Counted from the first letter of the stretch, positions 9,388-18,820 are shown. The stretch is DNA of 64,000 bases from DATEDA01 sp963754305 (GCA_963754305.1 CAVWFR010000002.1:1-64000), one strand, 5' to 3'. Made by a program: numbers and translations. The notes: generated by a model not told the origin, from the letters alone.

Positions 9388-9547
9388 GAGGCTGTGTAAA
9401 AACTTGGGAAGACGATGGGCTCAGATTTTTTCCCCGACCAAAGCACTAGTTTTCCCTCGTTGCGGCTTCACTCGCGCATGGAGGAGCGCCTGTTCGAGGC
9501 GATTCTTCCTACGTTCGAAAAACGTGCTTTTGTTTTTACACAGTCTC
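9388..9547. mobile_element. 160-bp MITE-like element with 16-bp terminal inverted repeats
   Basis: The left end GAGGCTGTGTAAAAAC is repeated inverted at the right end (GTTTTTACACAGTCTC) with 15 of 16 positions matching. The interior is AT-richer than its surroundings and has no convincing gene. The ends resemble those of the IS1182-family element 0.9 kb away (GAGTCTGTAGAAAAAC), so this may be a non-autonomous derivative or solo remnant of a related IS that its transposase could recognise. No clear target duplication was seen. Confidence 0.6.
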
Positions 9548-9722
9548 GACCCAATACGGATGGTTAGTCTCTCGGAAGCAGACGTTCACCGCCTGCATCG
9601 CGGACTGCTGAGCGGAGTGGTCTGCAGTTCAGGACGGAACACTGCACGATACCAGGCGCCGGCTAGAATCTTGATCTCTGGCGTAAAGCGGTCGGTGGCG
9701 ACCCCAGCCGAGCAGGGATTCC

Positions 9723-10064
9723 GTGGACGCTTTCAACACCCGATGCATCGTCACGAAGGTCGTAGCCGCGGACGCTCGCGGCCAGCCGATGCTCGGCGAA
9801 TCGCGGGACGAGCGGTGTGCCGTGCTCAAGCTCTTCGGAAACGCCCGTGCTGTCACAGACGGAATCCGCAACACACCGGACTACCCGGCTTCGCCGGGTC
9901 CGGTCGCGGATGTCGTACTTCTGCTGCAGATCACCACCACCGCGAACGTTGCCGACCTGATCGAAGTCGAGGGTGTCAAGCTCAAGGTCATCGGTGTTTC
10001 AGCGAGTTACGACGGCGTTGGCAAGCTGCGCCACTATGTAATCGAGGCGACCCGGTGGGAATGA
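9723..10064 (+). CDS. Small phage-like hypothetical protein
   Basis: A 113-residue reading frame with no signal peptide or membrane segment. The C-terminal half (DLIEVEGVKLKVIGVSASYD, then LRHYVIEATRW) has the pattern of small phage head-tail or structural proteins, in which a property-specified ligand value is followed by a V-G-V-x-x-x-YD-x-x-G-x-L-x-HY motif. No other phage gene flanks it. It lies between the MITE-like element and the IS, in decayed mobile DNA. The coding call is uncertain; the function is not established. Confidence 0.4.
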   Translation: MDAFNTRCIVTKVVAADARGQPMLGESRDERCAVLKLFGNARAVTDGIRNTPDYPASPGPVADVVLLLQITTTANVADLIEVEGVKLKVIGVSASYDGVGKLRHYVIEATRWE

Positions 10065-10475
10065 ACTCGGCTTGATGTAGCCACCGGCGGGTCCCTCGCC
10101 GAAGGTCCCATCCCGACCCGGATTGCGACCTTCACGACCGGCGCAGATCGACCCCTTGCAGCCGTTGGCGGCTTCCAGCTGAGCGGCAGTTGTGCAGCGG
10201 GTCCGGTCATTCGCGGCCACAGCGTGAACTCGCGGTCTCGGCCACATTCCGGTCATCCAGGTGCCAGAGAGATCGTGACGCCGATGACCGCTCTCAAGGT
10301 AGTGCAGACGTAGCCCGCCGCATGTGCGTGGCGAGGTGGTTTCCAGAGCGCCAGCTCAATCGATGCCGTGGCCATTGGGCATCGAGGACCAATCGAATGT
10401 CTGCTGCCCACCGCGCCGGACTCACGCACCCGACCCTTTCCAGCCGTTCGCGCCTCCCGAAAGCGGCCGTTCAAC
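10065..10475. other. Intergenic, no gene seen
   Basis: About 410 bases between the small phage-like frame and the IS. Short open frames on both strands have unnatural composition. I see no RNA gene, repeat or promoter here that I can support. Confidence 0.5.
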
Positions 10476-12218
10476 GAGTCTGTAGAAAAACGCGGTTGGC
10501 AAAGCCTAGCATTGGTGCGGTTGCGGCCCGACGCGCCTGATCGGGTGTTATGTCCGAGCGCTTTGCGCTCGATCCATCATTGTTGTTCGATCTTCCTTCA
10601 CTGCGCACTCGGTGCTCCGAATCGCTGCACCTTGCCGAGGTTGTGCACCATGCAGTAGAGCAGCCATTGGGTGTTCACCTTTCGCTTCGTTCGCAGGCTG
10701 AAGCGTCGCAAGCTGTGGGCGCTACAGATATTGGCGAACACCGGCTCCACCGTTCCCAGGCGCCGGCTGTACTGGTAGCGTCCGTGGTCGGTGTCGATCT
10801 TGCGCTTCATCCGGGCGCTTGCTGTTTCGGGTTTTCCCTTTGCCCGTCCGAGAAAGAAGACGATCTGCCGGACCGGTGTCCGCTCGGGGTGTTTCAGGCA
10901 CTGACGGCGAAGCGGGCAAGGACCACAGTCGCGCTTGGCGCCGCAGAACTTCATTCCTCGATAGCCATTGATCACCACATTCTCGCCGTTCGCGTAGAGT
11001 CGCTTGCCGGCCGGACAGATGCAGCGGCGCGCGGCCTGGTCGAACTGAAAGTCCTCGGGGCGGAACAACCGGTCCGGATCGGGCTCAGACGGTGGCTTGT
11101 GGCGCTCGGCGGTGGCAAAGCGCGGATCGCGCCTGCGGAACATCGTGTCGGCGATGTAGCCCTCGATCCCGCTGGCCTCCAGGTACTCGAGATTCGCCTC
11201 GCTGCAGTAGCCTGCATCGGCGGTGAGGACCGCCCGGCGAAGAACATCAGGGGCTTCGGCGATGCTGCCGAAGCTCTCCCGTGTCTGCTCGAGCATCGGG
11301 ACCAGCAGCCCGTGCTCCTGGCCTTCGCCGAAGGCTTCGGCGCCCACCACGATCTGATGTTTGTCGTCGACCACCGCCACCCCGGTGTAACCCTGGATCA
11401 CCCCCTTGCTCGTCTTCATCTTGGCGCTCTCCGGGTCGGTGATATTCGACTTCCTCACTCGTCCGCTGGCTCCGACTTTATCCGCGTGGCATCGAAGAAA
11501 CCCCCGAACCTTGGTCAGCGCCGTTTCCAGCGTATCGATCTGCTTTGCCCGCGCTGCCTGGACCGGCGAGTCGTCCTTCGCGGCGTCCGCTTCGCGATGG
11601 CGCTTGACCAGGTGCTCCACCGCACGCTCCATCTTCTCGATCTTCTTGCCGAAGTCGGCCCTCGTCCCGCTCCACGCCTTGGACGCGTTCGAGGGGAGCT
11701 TCACCCCGTCCACCGCGAACATCTCCCGTCCGATGAGCCCCATCTCGTCGCAGACCAAGAGCACGTCCCGGAACAACGAGATGATCTCGCCGTCGAGCCG
11801 GGCGATGAAGGCGGCAATCGTGGTGAAGTGGGGCTGGCTGTCGGCACTCAGGGCGATGAAGACCACGTTCTCGCGGCACAGCCGCGCGATCTCGCGGCTC
11901 GAGGTAACCCCGCGTGCGTAGGCGTAGAGGATGATCTTGAGCAGAATCGCCGGGTCGTAGGCGGGTGCCCCGGTCTCGTCGTTCTTGTAGTGTGCCTCGA
12001 ACACCGCGAGGTTGAAGCGCTCGTCGATCAGGCGGTTCAGCGTGTGCTCGAAAGTGCCTGGAAGGATCTGCTCCTCGAATCGAACCGGGAGCATCTTCGC
12101 CTGGCCGTAGTCGTAGTGCTTGTACTTCGCCATCGTCGTTCATCCCTCGCGAGGTGTCGTTGCCTCTCTCAAGATAGACGATGTGCGCGCAGACGCGAGG
12201 GGGTTTTTATACAGACTC
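10476..12218 (-). mobile_element. IS1182-family insertion sequence, apparently complete
   Basis: The element spans 1743 bases and encodes one full-length transposase. Its ends are GAGTCTGTAGAAAAAC at the left and the inverted GTTTTTATACAGACTC at the right, matching at 15 of 16 positions. The flanking bases (TTCAAC on the left and AACGAC on the right) show no convincing direct duplication. The right end is only 43 bases from the stop codon of the nitric oxide reductase gene. Confidence 0.85.
10598..12133 (-). CDS. IS1182-family DDE transposase
   Basis: A 511-residue transposase. The N-terminal DUF772-like region contains FEHTLNRLIDERFNL, then YDPAILLKIILYAYARGV and SSREIARLCRENVVF. The DDE catalytic domain follows, with the first Asp in GREMFAVDGVKLPSNAS and a second in LTADAGYCSEANLEYL. 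A cysteine cluster (FCGAKRDCGPCPLRRQCL) and the terminal RRLGTVEPVFANI segment are standard for this family. The frame is intact with no frameshift, so the element may still be active. The gene fills most of the space between the terminal inverted repeats. Confidence 0.92.
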   Translation of the reverse strand: MAKYKHYDYGQAKMLPVRFEEQILPGTFEHTLNRLIDERFNLAVFEAHYKNDETGAPAYDPAILLKIILYAYARGVTSSREIARLCRENVVFIALSADSQPHFTTIAAFIARLDGEIISLFRDVLLVCDEMGLIGREMFAVDGVKLPSNASKAWSGTRADFGKKIEKMERAVEHLVKRHREADAAKDDSPVQAARAKQIDTLETALTKVRGFLRCHADKVGASGRVRKSNITDPESAKMKTSKGVIQGYTGVAVVDDKHQIVVGAEAFGEGQEHGLLVPMLEQTRESFGSIAEAPDVLRRAVLTADAGYCSEANLEYLEASGIEGYIADTMFRRRDPRFATAERHKPPSEPDPDRLFRPEDFQFDQAARRCICPAGKRLYANGENVVINGYRGMKFCGAKRDCGPCPLRRQCLKHPERTPVRQIVFFLGRAKGKPETASARMKRKIDTDHGRYQYSRRLGTVEPVFANICSAHSLRRFSLRTKRKVNTQWLLYCMVHNLGKVQRFGAPSAQ

Positions 12219-12261
12219 AACGACCTGCTTTACCGGCGCGCAGCCACCGATTCGACGCCGG

Positions 12262-14562
12262 TCAACTCGCCGGCTTCATCTCCATCGCAGCTGGGCGGCC
12301 GCTCCACAGCCCACGATAGGACACGAGCAGGCCGAGCACGATCGGGACCACACCGACGAAGATGAACACCAGGTCGCCCGGCGTGCGCATCCACTCCAGG
12401 GTGCGCGCGAGCGCGGTGCCCGTGTACTCGAGCGAGCGGGCATGCCAGTAGCCGTTCTGCAGGACGTCCTGGAGCTGCAGGACGCCGGCGGGGAAGAGGC
12501 TGAAGACGATCATCATGGCGAGCCCGATGTTGAGCCCCCAGAAGCCAACCTTTAGGAACTTCTCGACCCGCGGCCACAGCGCGTCGGCCGTGACCTCGCG
12601 CAGAACGTAGGCCATGAGCCCGACGGCCAGCATCCCGAAGACGCCGATGAACGCGGCGTGCCCGTGGTTGACCGTGAGGAGCGTCCCCACCTCGTAGTAG
12701 CTCACGATCGGCGTGTTGATCAGGAAGCCGAAGACGCCAGCGCCGACGAAGTTCCAGAACCCGACCGCCATCAGGAAGAAGAAGGTCCAGCGGTGCCGGA
12801 ATGCGGGAGCGCGCTCGCCGCGTGTGAGCCGGTAGAAGTCCCACGCATCCAGCGTGAGAAGCGTGAGCGGCACGACCTCGAGCGCGGAGAACGTGGCACC
12901 GAGCGCCATGGCGAGCTCCGTTTGGCCCGTGAAGTACCAGTGGTGCGCGGTGCCGATCAACCCGCCGCCGAAATACAGTATGGCGTCGAGGTAGATGACG
13001 CGGATCGCCGTGATCCGGCGGACCAGGCCGAGTTGGAAGAGGATGATCGAGACAATCACCGTCACGAAGAACTCGAAGAAACCCTCGACCCAGAGGTGAA
13101 TGATCCAGAACCGCCACACGTCGACGATCGAGTAGTGTGTCTTCGCACCGAAGAAGAACGCGGGTAGATAGAAAAACGGGATTGCGAAGGCGGCGATCAG
13201 GAAGAAGACGATGAAAGTCCGCAGCTCGGGGTTGCGGCGAACGGGCTCGACCGCGCGAAGCACCAGCCAGAACCAGAAGAGGAGCCCTGCTGCGAGCAGG
13301 ATCTGCCAGAACCGCCCGATCTCTAGGTATTCCCAGCCCTGGTTGCCGATCCAGAACCACAGCTCGCCGAGGAGGTTGTTGATCCCAGCCCACTGGCCGA
13401 GCAGGCTGCCGACGACGACCACGACGACTGCCCAGAAGAGCAGATGGACGAGCGGGCGCTGTCCCTTCGGGTCGCCGCCGCCGAGCGCCGAGGCGACGAA
13501 TAGCGCGCCGGCCACGTAGGAAGTCGCGACCCAGAAGATCATCGTTTGCAGATGCCAGGCGCGGAGCAGATTGCTCGGGAACACAGCCGACAAGTCGAAG
13601 CCGTAGAAGTCGCCCGGCTCGGCCCGATAGTGCGCGAGCGCGCCGCCGATCAGCACTTGCGCGAGGAAGAGCAGGCCGGCAACCACCATGAACTTCACCG
13701 TGGCGGCCTGGGCCGGGGTGATCTGCGCCGGACGAACGTTCGCCGGCCGGGCTGCGGCCGCCGTCGGGCCTCCGTGCCAGCCGAGGTAGTCAAACTTGCC
13801 GAAGGCGAGCAGCACAACCGCGATGCCACCGAGCAGGAACACCAGGCTGATGGCGCTCCACAGCAGCGCGCCACCGGTGTGGTGATTGCCAACCAGCGGG
13901 TCGTACGGGAAATTGTTGGTGTAGGAGTGGGTACTGCCAGGCCGTTGGGCGGCCGAGGCCCAGGCCGTCCAGACGAAGAACGCGGTGAGCTTGTGCAGCT
14001 CGATCGGATCGGCGACGGCGCCTCTCGAAAGCCCGCCATTCTTCGCGGGGTCGGCGAAGTAGTTCGTCCAGTATGCGACCTGCTCGCTGAACGCCGCCTT
14101 GCTGTCGTCAGGCAGGGTCAGCGTGCCCGTAGCCGCGTCGTACCGGTTGGTCTTGAACGCCGACGCAACCGCTCCGTCCACGACCGCCTTCTCGTTCTCG
14201 CGGAGGTTGGCGTACGTCTTCTGAAACTGCGTTTGCGCAATCCGCCCCGCGAAGTACAAGGCAAGGCCGTGCAGCGTTTGCGCGGAGAAATCCGGCCCGA
14301 GATAGCCGCCGTGGCCCCAGATCGTGCCGTTGTCCATCAGGCCGTACTTGAGGAAGACCTCCTGGCCTGCGGCGACGTCCTCGGCGGTGAACACAACCTC
14401 GTCGCCCAGCGCGATGGCCTTCACCGGGATCGGGGGCGCGTTCTGATACGCGCGGAGCGACATCAGGATGAGGACCGCGAAGCCGAAGATCATGACGATG
14501 ACGACACTTCGCGGCCACCAAGGGGACAACGTTTCGTGGGATGGCAGAGTGGTTGCAGACAT
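12262..14562 (-). CDS. norZ: Quinol-dependent nitric oxide reductase (qNOR)
   Basis: A 766-residue single-subunit heme-copper-superfamily enzyme that reduces two NO to N2O with electrons from quinol in the inner membrane. An N-terminal extension with one membrane helix and a periplasmic domain (about residues 40-220) replaces NorC and lacks heme c motifs, as in qNOR. The catalytic core has about twelve membrane helices. Visible ligands are His337 and His635 for low-spin heme b, His633 for heme b3, and His489, His540 and His541 for the non-heme iron; Glu493 and Glu562 are also kept. The ATG follows AAGGGGAGGGAGTAC. No accessory norD/norQ genes are present, which fits a detoxifying role. An IS lies just after the stop codon. 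Confidence 0.93.
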   Translation of the reverse strand: MSATTLPSHETLSPWWPRSVVIVMIFGFAVLILMSLRAYQNAPPIPVKAIALGDEVVFTAEDVAAGQEVFLKYGLMDNGTIWGHGGYLGPDFSAQTLHGLALYFAGRIAQTQFQKTYANLRENEKAVVDGAVASAFKTNRYDAATGTLTLPDDSKAAFSEQVAYWTNYFADPAKNGGLSRGAVADPIELHKLTAFFVWTAWASAAQRPGSTHSYTNNFPYDPLVGNHHTGGALLWSAISLVFLLGGIAVVLLAFGKFDYLGWHGGPTAAAARPANVRPAQITPAQAATVKFMVVAGLLFLAQVLIGGALAHYRAEPGDFYGFDLSAVFPSNLLRAWHLQTMIFWVATSYVAGALFVASALGGGDPKGQRPLVHLLFWAVVVVVVGSLLGQWAGINNLLGELWFWIGNQGWEYLEIGRFWQILLAAGLLFWFWLVLRAVEPVRRNPELRTFIVFFLIAAFAIPFFYLPAFFFGAKTHYSIVDVWRFWIIHLWVEGFFEFFVTVIVSIILFQLGLVRRITAIRVIYLDAILYFGGGLIGTAHHWYFTGQTELAMALGATFSALEVVPLTLLTLDAWDFYRLTRGERAPAFRHRWTFFFLMAVGFWNFVGAGVFGFLINTPIVSYYEVGTLLTVNHGHAAFIGVFGMLAVGLMAYVLREVTADALWPRVEKFLKVGFWGLNIGLAMMIVFSLFPAGVLQLQDVLQNGYWHARSLEYTGTALARTLEWMRTPGDLVFIFVGVVPIVLGLLVSYRGLWSGRPAAMEMKPAS

Positions 14563-14918
14563 GGCGTACTCCCTCCCCTTGGGTTGGGCGCAATGTGCGG
14601 GCGGTGTTACGTTGCTCGTTACAAGCCTACCGTCATTTGCCGATACTTGCCGAGCATGAGCAAGCCGTATTGATCGTCGAGAGAGCCGTCGAACAACCGC
14701 TTCGGGCGACGTGACCGTATAGCCGCATTTGGCCGACATCAGGCTTTGCCGAATGTCTGTTCTTCGCCACGGCAACTGCCCGCTGTGGGTCGCTTCGCGA
14801 CCTTCAGCTGACCGTCGCTGACCGGCCTTTCACGCGGACGCGGACGCTGACCGGGCCAAGCTCGAGCGCCACGTGATGGCGCTGGCGAGGAATGGCCTGA
14901 CCGGCGGCCGCTAATACG
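14563..14918. other. Intergenic upstream of qNOR, no gene seen
   Basis: About 355 bases that must hold the qNOR promoter and the 3' region of katG, both on the minus strand. I looked for a complete FNR/NNR box (TTGAT-N4-ATCAA), NorR sites and NsrR-like repeats and found only half-sites. No RNA gene or repeat was recognised. Confidence 0.5.
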
Positions 14919-17087
14919 TCAGCTGATGTCGAAGCGATCCGCGTTCATCACCTTGTTCCACGCCGCCACGAAGTCCTTCACGAACTTCTCCTTCGAGTCC
15001 GCGCACGCATAGACTTCCGCGAAGGCGCGCAACTGCGAGTGCGAACCGAAGATCAGGTCGACACGGGTGCCGGTCCACTTGATCTCGTTCGTTTTGCGGT
15101 CGCGCCCCTGGTACACGCCGTCCGAGCCGGCGGCCGGCTCCCACTGCGTGGCCATGTCGAGCAGGTTGACGAAGAAGTCGTTAGTCAGCGTTTCGGGCTT
15201 CTTGGTGAAGACGCCGTGCTTGGACTGTCCGGTGTTTGCACCTAGGACCCGCAAGCCGCCGACGAGCACTGTCATCTCCGGCGCCGTCAGCGCCAGCAAC
15301 TGTGCCCGATCCACCAATGCCTCCTCAGGCTGCATGAACTGCTTGCCACTTATATGGTTGCGGAAGCCGTCGGCACGCGGTTCGAGCGGCGCGAAGGAGT
15401 CGACGTCGGTCTGCTCCTGCGACGCGTCCATGCGTCCCGGCGTGAAGCGGACCTTCACATCGACGCCGCCGGCCTTCGCGGCCTTCTCGACGCCCACGCC
15501 GCCGGCGAGAACGATCAGGTCTGCGAGCGAGACCTTCTTGCCGCCGCTGGCCGCACCGTTGAACTCCTTCTGGATCGCCTCGAGCTTCGCAAGCACCGTC
15601 TTCAGCTGAGCCGGCTGGTTGACCTCCCAGTCCTTCTGCGGCGCGAGACGGATGCGCGCCCCGTTCGCGCCACCGCGCTTGTCGGAGCGGCGGAACGTCG
15701 ATGCCGACGCCCAGGCGGTCGAGACAAGCTGCGACACCGAGAGGCCGGACGCCAGGATCTTCGCCTTCAGCGCATCGACATCCTTTTCGTCAATCGGCGG
15801 ACGATCCGCAGCCGGGATCGGGTCCTGCCAGATCAGCGGCTCCTTCGGCACGAGCGGGCCGAGGTAGCGCGCGCGCGGACCCATGTCGCGGTGCGTAAGC
15901 TTGAACCACGCGCGGGCAAACGCGTCCGCGAACTGGTCCGGGTTCTCGTAGAAGCGGCGCGAGATCTTCTCGTAGGCCGGGTCGAACCGCAGCGAGAGGT
16001 CTGTGGTCAGCATCGTCGGCATATGCTTCTTCGACTTGTCGAAGGCGTCCGGGATGGTGGCTTGCGCATTCTTGGCCCGCCACTGCTTTGCTCCCGCCGG
16101 GCTCTTCGTCAGCTCCCATTCGTTTTCGAACAGGTTCTTGAAGAAGAGGTTGCTCCACTTCGTCGGCGTCTGCGTCCAGGTGACTTCCGGACCACCGGTG
16201 ATGGCGTCGGCGCCGAAGCCCGTGCCATGCTTGCTCTTCCAGCCGAGGCCCTGATCCTCGAGGGCGCCGCTTTCGGGCTCCGGTCCGACCAGGGACGGAT
16301 CGCCGGCGCCGTGGGTTTTGCCGAAGCTGTGGCCGCCGGCGATGAGCGCGACGGTCTCTTCGTCGTTCATCGCCATCCGGAAGAACGTTTCGCGGATGTC
16401 GCGGGCCGCTGCGACGGGATCCGGGTTGCCGTTCGGCCCTTCCGGGTTGACGTAGATCAGGCCCATCTGCACCGCGCCGAGCGGCTCCGCGAGCTGGCGT
16501 TCGCCGCTGTAGCGCTCGTCGCCGAGCCAGGTGCCCTCGGGACCCCAGTAGAGCTCTTCGGGCTCCCAGACGTCGGGGCGGCCGCCGGCGAAGCCGAATG
16601 TCTTGAAGCCCATGGACTCGAGCGCGACGTTGCCGGCGAGAATCATCAGGTCGGCCCAGGAGATTTTCCGGCCGTACTTCTGCTTGATCGGCCACAGCAG
16701 CCGGCGCGCCTTGTCCAGGTTGGCGTTGTCAGGCCAGCTGTCCAGCGGCGCGAAGCGCTGCTGACCCGCGCCGGCGCCGCCGCGGCCGTCGCTGATGCGG
16801 TACGTACCCGCGCTGTGCCATGCCATACGGATCATCAGACCGCCGTAGTGGCCGAAGTCGGCCGGCCACCACTCCTGCGAATCCGTCATCAAGGCATGCA
16901 GGTCCTTGATCACCGCGTTGAGGTCGAGAGTCTTGAACTCCTTGGCGTAGTCGAACGCCTCGCCCATCGGATCGGACAAATTGGAGTCCCGGTGGAGAAC
17001 CGAAACGTCCAGCGCGTCCGGCCACCAGTCGCGGTTTTTGCGTGCGCGGGTTCCGCCCGTGAAGGGGCACTTGCTGTCATTTGCCAT
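14919..17087 (-). CDS. katG: Catalase-peroxidase KatG
   Basis: A 722-residue bifunctional heme enzyme that disproportionates hydrogen peroxide and also acts as a peroxidase. The N-terminal active domain has MRMAWHSAGTYR-like sequence (here MIRMAWHSAGTY, about residues 84-95) with the distal Arg, Trp and His. The Tyr in LIYVNPEG and the Met in FRMAMND complete the Met-Tyr-Trp cross-link set. The proximal heme His is in AGGHSFGKTHG. The second, degenerate peroxidase domain follows (VSTAWASASTFR, RGGANGARI). Length is normal. The start MANDSKCPF has GGAGA upstream. It sits between the NO reductase and alcohol dehydrogenase genes on the same strand, but with long gaps. No OxyR site was resolved. 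Confidence 0.96.
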   Translation of the reverse strand: MANDSKCPFTGGTRARKNRDWWPDALDVSVLHRDSNLSDPMGEAFDYAKEFKTLDLNAVIKDLHALMTDSQEWWPADFGHYGGLMIRMAWHSAGTYRISDGRGGAGAGQQRFAPLDSWPDNANLDKARRLLWPIKQKYGRKISWADLMILAGNVALESMGFKTFGFAGGRPDVWEPEELYWGPEGTWLGDERYSGERQLAEPLGAVQMGLIYVNPEGPNGNPDPVAAARDIRETFFRMAMNDEETVALIAGGHSFGKTHGAGDPSLVGPEPESGALEDQGLGWKSKHGTGFGADAITGGPEVTWTQTPTKWSNLFFKNLFENEWELTKSPAGAKQWRAKNAQATIPDAFDKSKKHMPTMLTTDLSLRFDPAYEKISRRFYENPDQFADAFARAWFKLTHRDMGPRARYLGPLVPKEPLIWQDPIPAADRPPIDEKDVDALKAKILASGLSVSQLVSTAWASASTFRRSDKRGGANGARIRLAPQKDWEVNQPAQLKTVLAKLEAIQKEFNGAASGGKKVSLADLIVLAGGVGVEKAAKAGGVDVKVRFTPGRMDASQEQTDVDSFAPLEPRADGFRNHISGKQFMQPEEALVDRAQLLALTAPEMTVLVGGLRVLGANTGQSKHGVFTKKPETLTNDFFVNLLDMATQWEPAAGSDGVYQGRDRKTNEIKWTGTRVDLIFGSHSQLRAFAEVYACADSKEKFVKDFVAAWNKVMNADRFDIS

Positions 17088-17794
17088 TGCAATCTCCGAT
17101 TGTTGCGAGTGGGCTTACAAAGCTTAATCGATGGCTTTCCGGTGTCCAATTGATACATTCGAAGCACGCGATCGCTTTTTCCGTACGTGGACGATGGGCG
17201 CTCGCAGTCGTCGGCGCCACCCACGCCAATTGAAACACTGGCTTGGTTCCATCGCAGTGATCGCGAATCGCTAGAAATACGGTAAGTGGTGGAGGCGGCA
17301 AGAATCGAACCCGCGTGTCCTAAAGACTTCACACCCCTTACAGCAGGGCGCTACGCTCTTATCACAAGAGCGACGCCGCAATGAGCACCTCGGTGGTTGA
17401 ACGCCTCCTGCGCGCACTTCCTCAAGGCGGCCGAACTCTGTTCAACAACTCTGTTCAACCCTTAAGCGGACTGGTGCACACACGAGTCGCTTGATGGCGG
17501 TGGACCAGGCGCGAGGCGCGTGCGGCTCGCACGCCATTTGGAGTCCCGTCCCATGTTCTCATCGGAGAGGCAGCAGGCTTCGCTGAGTGCCGACTCGCCG
17601 GTGTGGCGTTTACCAGCGAAGCGCTACTAATCGCCGGGCCAACGCACTTCGGGGTCTGTGGAGATCGGCGCCTAACAATGAAGTCTTTGAGACTAACTTG
17701 ATGGTCATCGATACGCTTATCAATGGGCGTTGTCACTGCCGAAAGGAAGACATAAGCGAATGTCGGTGCGGCCGCGTCGAGTCGATCTCGCCGG
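17088..17794. other. Intergenic around the tRNA-like sequence
   Basis: About 700 bases between katG and the alcohol dehydrogenase gene. The only recognisable structure is the tRNA-like sequence described separately. Beside it is a short direct repeat of CTCTGTTCAAC at about 17430-17459. Small open frames here have no family features. Confidence 0.5.
17287..17380 (-). tRNA. tRNA-like sequence ending in CCA, possibly degenerate
   Basis: Read on the minus strand, the 3' end is CGCCTCCACCA, preceded by a T-arm GCGGG-TTCGATT-CTTGC. A D-arm-like hairpin (GCTC-TTGTGATAA-GAGC) and a long variable-arm-like stem (GTGT...ACAC) are also present, giving 94 bases like a type II tRNA. The acceptor stem pairs at only five of seven positions and the anticodon loop lacks the usual U33, so no amino acid can be assigned. 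The 3' part also resembles the end of tmRNA. It could be a decayed tRNA, a tmRNA-derived attachment-site remnant, or an atypical mobile tRNA. Confidence 0.35.
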
Positions 17795-18820
17795 TCACTG
17801 CATCTTTACTACGATGCGACCATCGATCTTGCCGTCCTCCATGCGCGCGAAGATCTCGTTGATATTTTCCAACTTGTCCCAGGAGAAGTGCGCGGAGACG
17901 GCGCCGCTGCCTGCGAAGGCCAGCGCCTCTTCCAGGTCCTGCCGCGTGCCGACGATAGAGCCGCGCACGGTGATGCGCTTGAGGACCGTATGGAAGATCG
18001 ACAGGGACATCTTGCCCGGCGGCAGACCGACCAATGACATCGTGCCGCGTGACCGCAGCATATCGAACGCCTGTTCGAACGCCTTAGGCGATACCGCTGT
18101 AACGAGCGCGCCGTGGGCGCCGTTGACGAGCCTTTGCATCTCGGCCGCGACATCCGTGACCTGAGCGTTCAGAGCGATCTCGGCACCAAGTGATTTGGCA
18201 AGCTCGAGCTTGTCGGCATGTACATCGACGGCGGCGACATGCATGCCCATCGCCTTGGCGTACTGAACCGCCATGTGGCCAAGCCCTCCGATCCCCGAGA
18301 TCACCACCCATTCGCCCGGCTTCACCTCCGTCTCCTTGAGTGCCTTGTAGACGGTCACCCCGGCGCAGAGGATCGGTGCCGCGGGACCCCATTCAAGGGA
18401 GTTCGGGAGGCGACCCACGTAGTTCGGGTCGGCGAGTGCATATTCGGCGAAGCTACCATTTACCGAATAGCCGCTGTTCAACTGCGCGCCGCACAACGTC
18501 TCCCACCCAGTACGACAGTATGAGCAGTAGCCGCAGGCCGTGTGCAACCATGGAACCCCGACGCGATCGCCCTCCTTTACGCTGCGGACGGCGCGGCCGA
18601 TGGCGACCGCCGTCCCGACGCCTTCGTGGCCGGGGATGAAGGGCGGGTTCGGCTTTACGGGCCAATCGCCCTTTGCGGCGTGAAGATCGGTGTGGCAGAT
18701 CCCAGTCGCCGCCATGCGGACCAGGATTTGGTTCTCCTTCGGTTCCGGAACGGGCACTTCCTCGATTGCAAGCGGCTTGCCAAGCTCGCGGACGACAGCC
18801 GCCTTCATCATGTTGGCCAT
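17795..18820 (-). CDS. adhP: Zinc-dependent alcohol dehydrogenase, AdhP type
   Basis: A 341-residue NAD-dependent medium-chain alcohol dehydrogenase. Catalytic zinc ligands are Cys in GICHTDLH and GHE in IPGHEGVG. The structural zinc site is the four-cysteine set in CGYCSYCRTGWETLC. The Rossmann motif GIGGLGHMAVQYAK binds NAD, and DVHADKL places the coenzyme-selecting Asp. Length is normal for bacterial ethanol/propanol dehydrogenases. The start MANMMKA was chosen because GAAGGAGAG precedes it. It is a single gene on the minus strand, divergent from the universal stress protein. Other alcohol substrates are possible. Confidence 0.92.
   Translation of the reverse strand: MANMMKAAVVRELGKPLAIEEVPVPEPKENQILVRMAATGICHTDLHAAKGDWPVKPNPPFIPGHEGVGTAVAIGRAVRSVKEGDRVGVPWLHTACGYCSYCRTGWETLCGAQLNSGYSVNGSFAEYALADPNYVGRLPNSLEWGPAAPILCAGVTVYKALKETEVKPGEWVVISGIGGLGHMAVQYAKAMGMHVAAVDVHADKLELAKSLGAEIALNAQVTDVAAEMQRLVNGAHGALVTAVSPKAFEQAFDMLRSRGTMSLVGLPPGKMSLSIFHTVLKRITVRGSIVGTRQDLEEALAFAGSGAVSAHFSWDKLENINEIFARMEDGKIDGRIVVKMQ

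Noticed and set aside
10470..12224. Target-site duplication flanking the IS
   Set aside because: Left TTCAAC and right AACGAC do not match; not claimed.
10550..12319. A 589-residue plus-strand open frame across the IS
   Set aside because: It is antisense to the transposase and has no family features.
14563..14775. 71-residue N-terminal extension of qNOR
   Set aside because: No signal or family similarity; the ATG at the ribosome site AAGGGGAGGG gives a normal length.
17455..17736. A 93-residue minus-strand open frame
   Set aside because: No start context, unusual composition and no similarity to known proteins.
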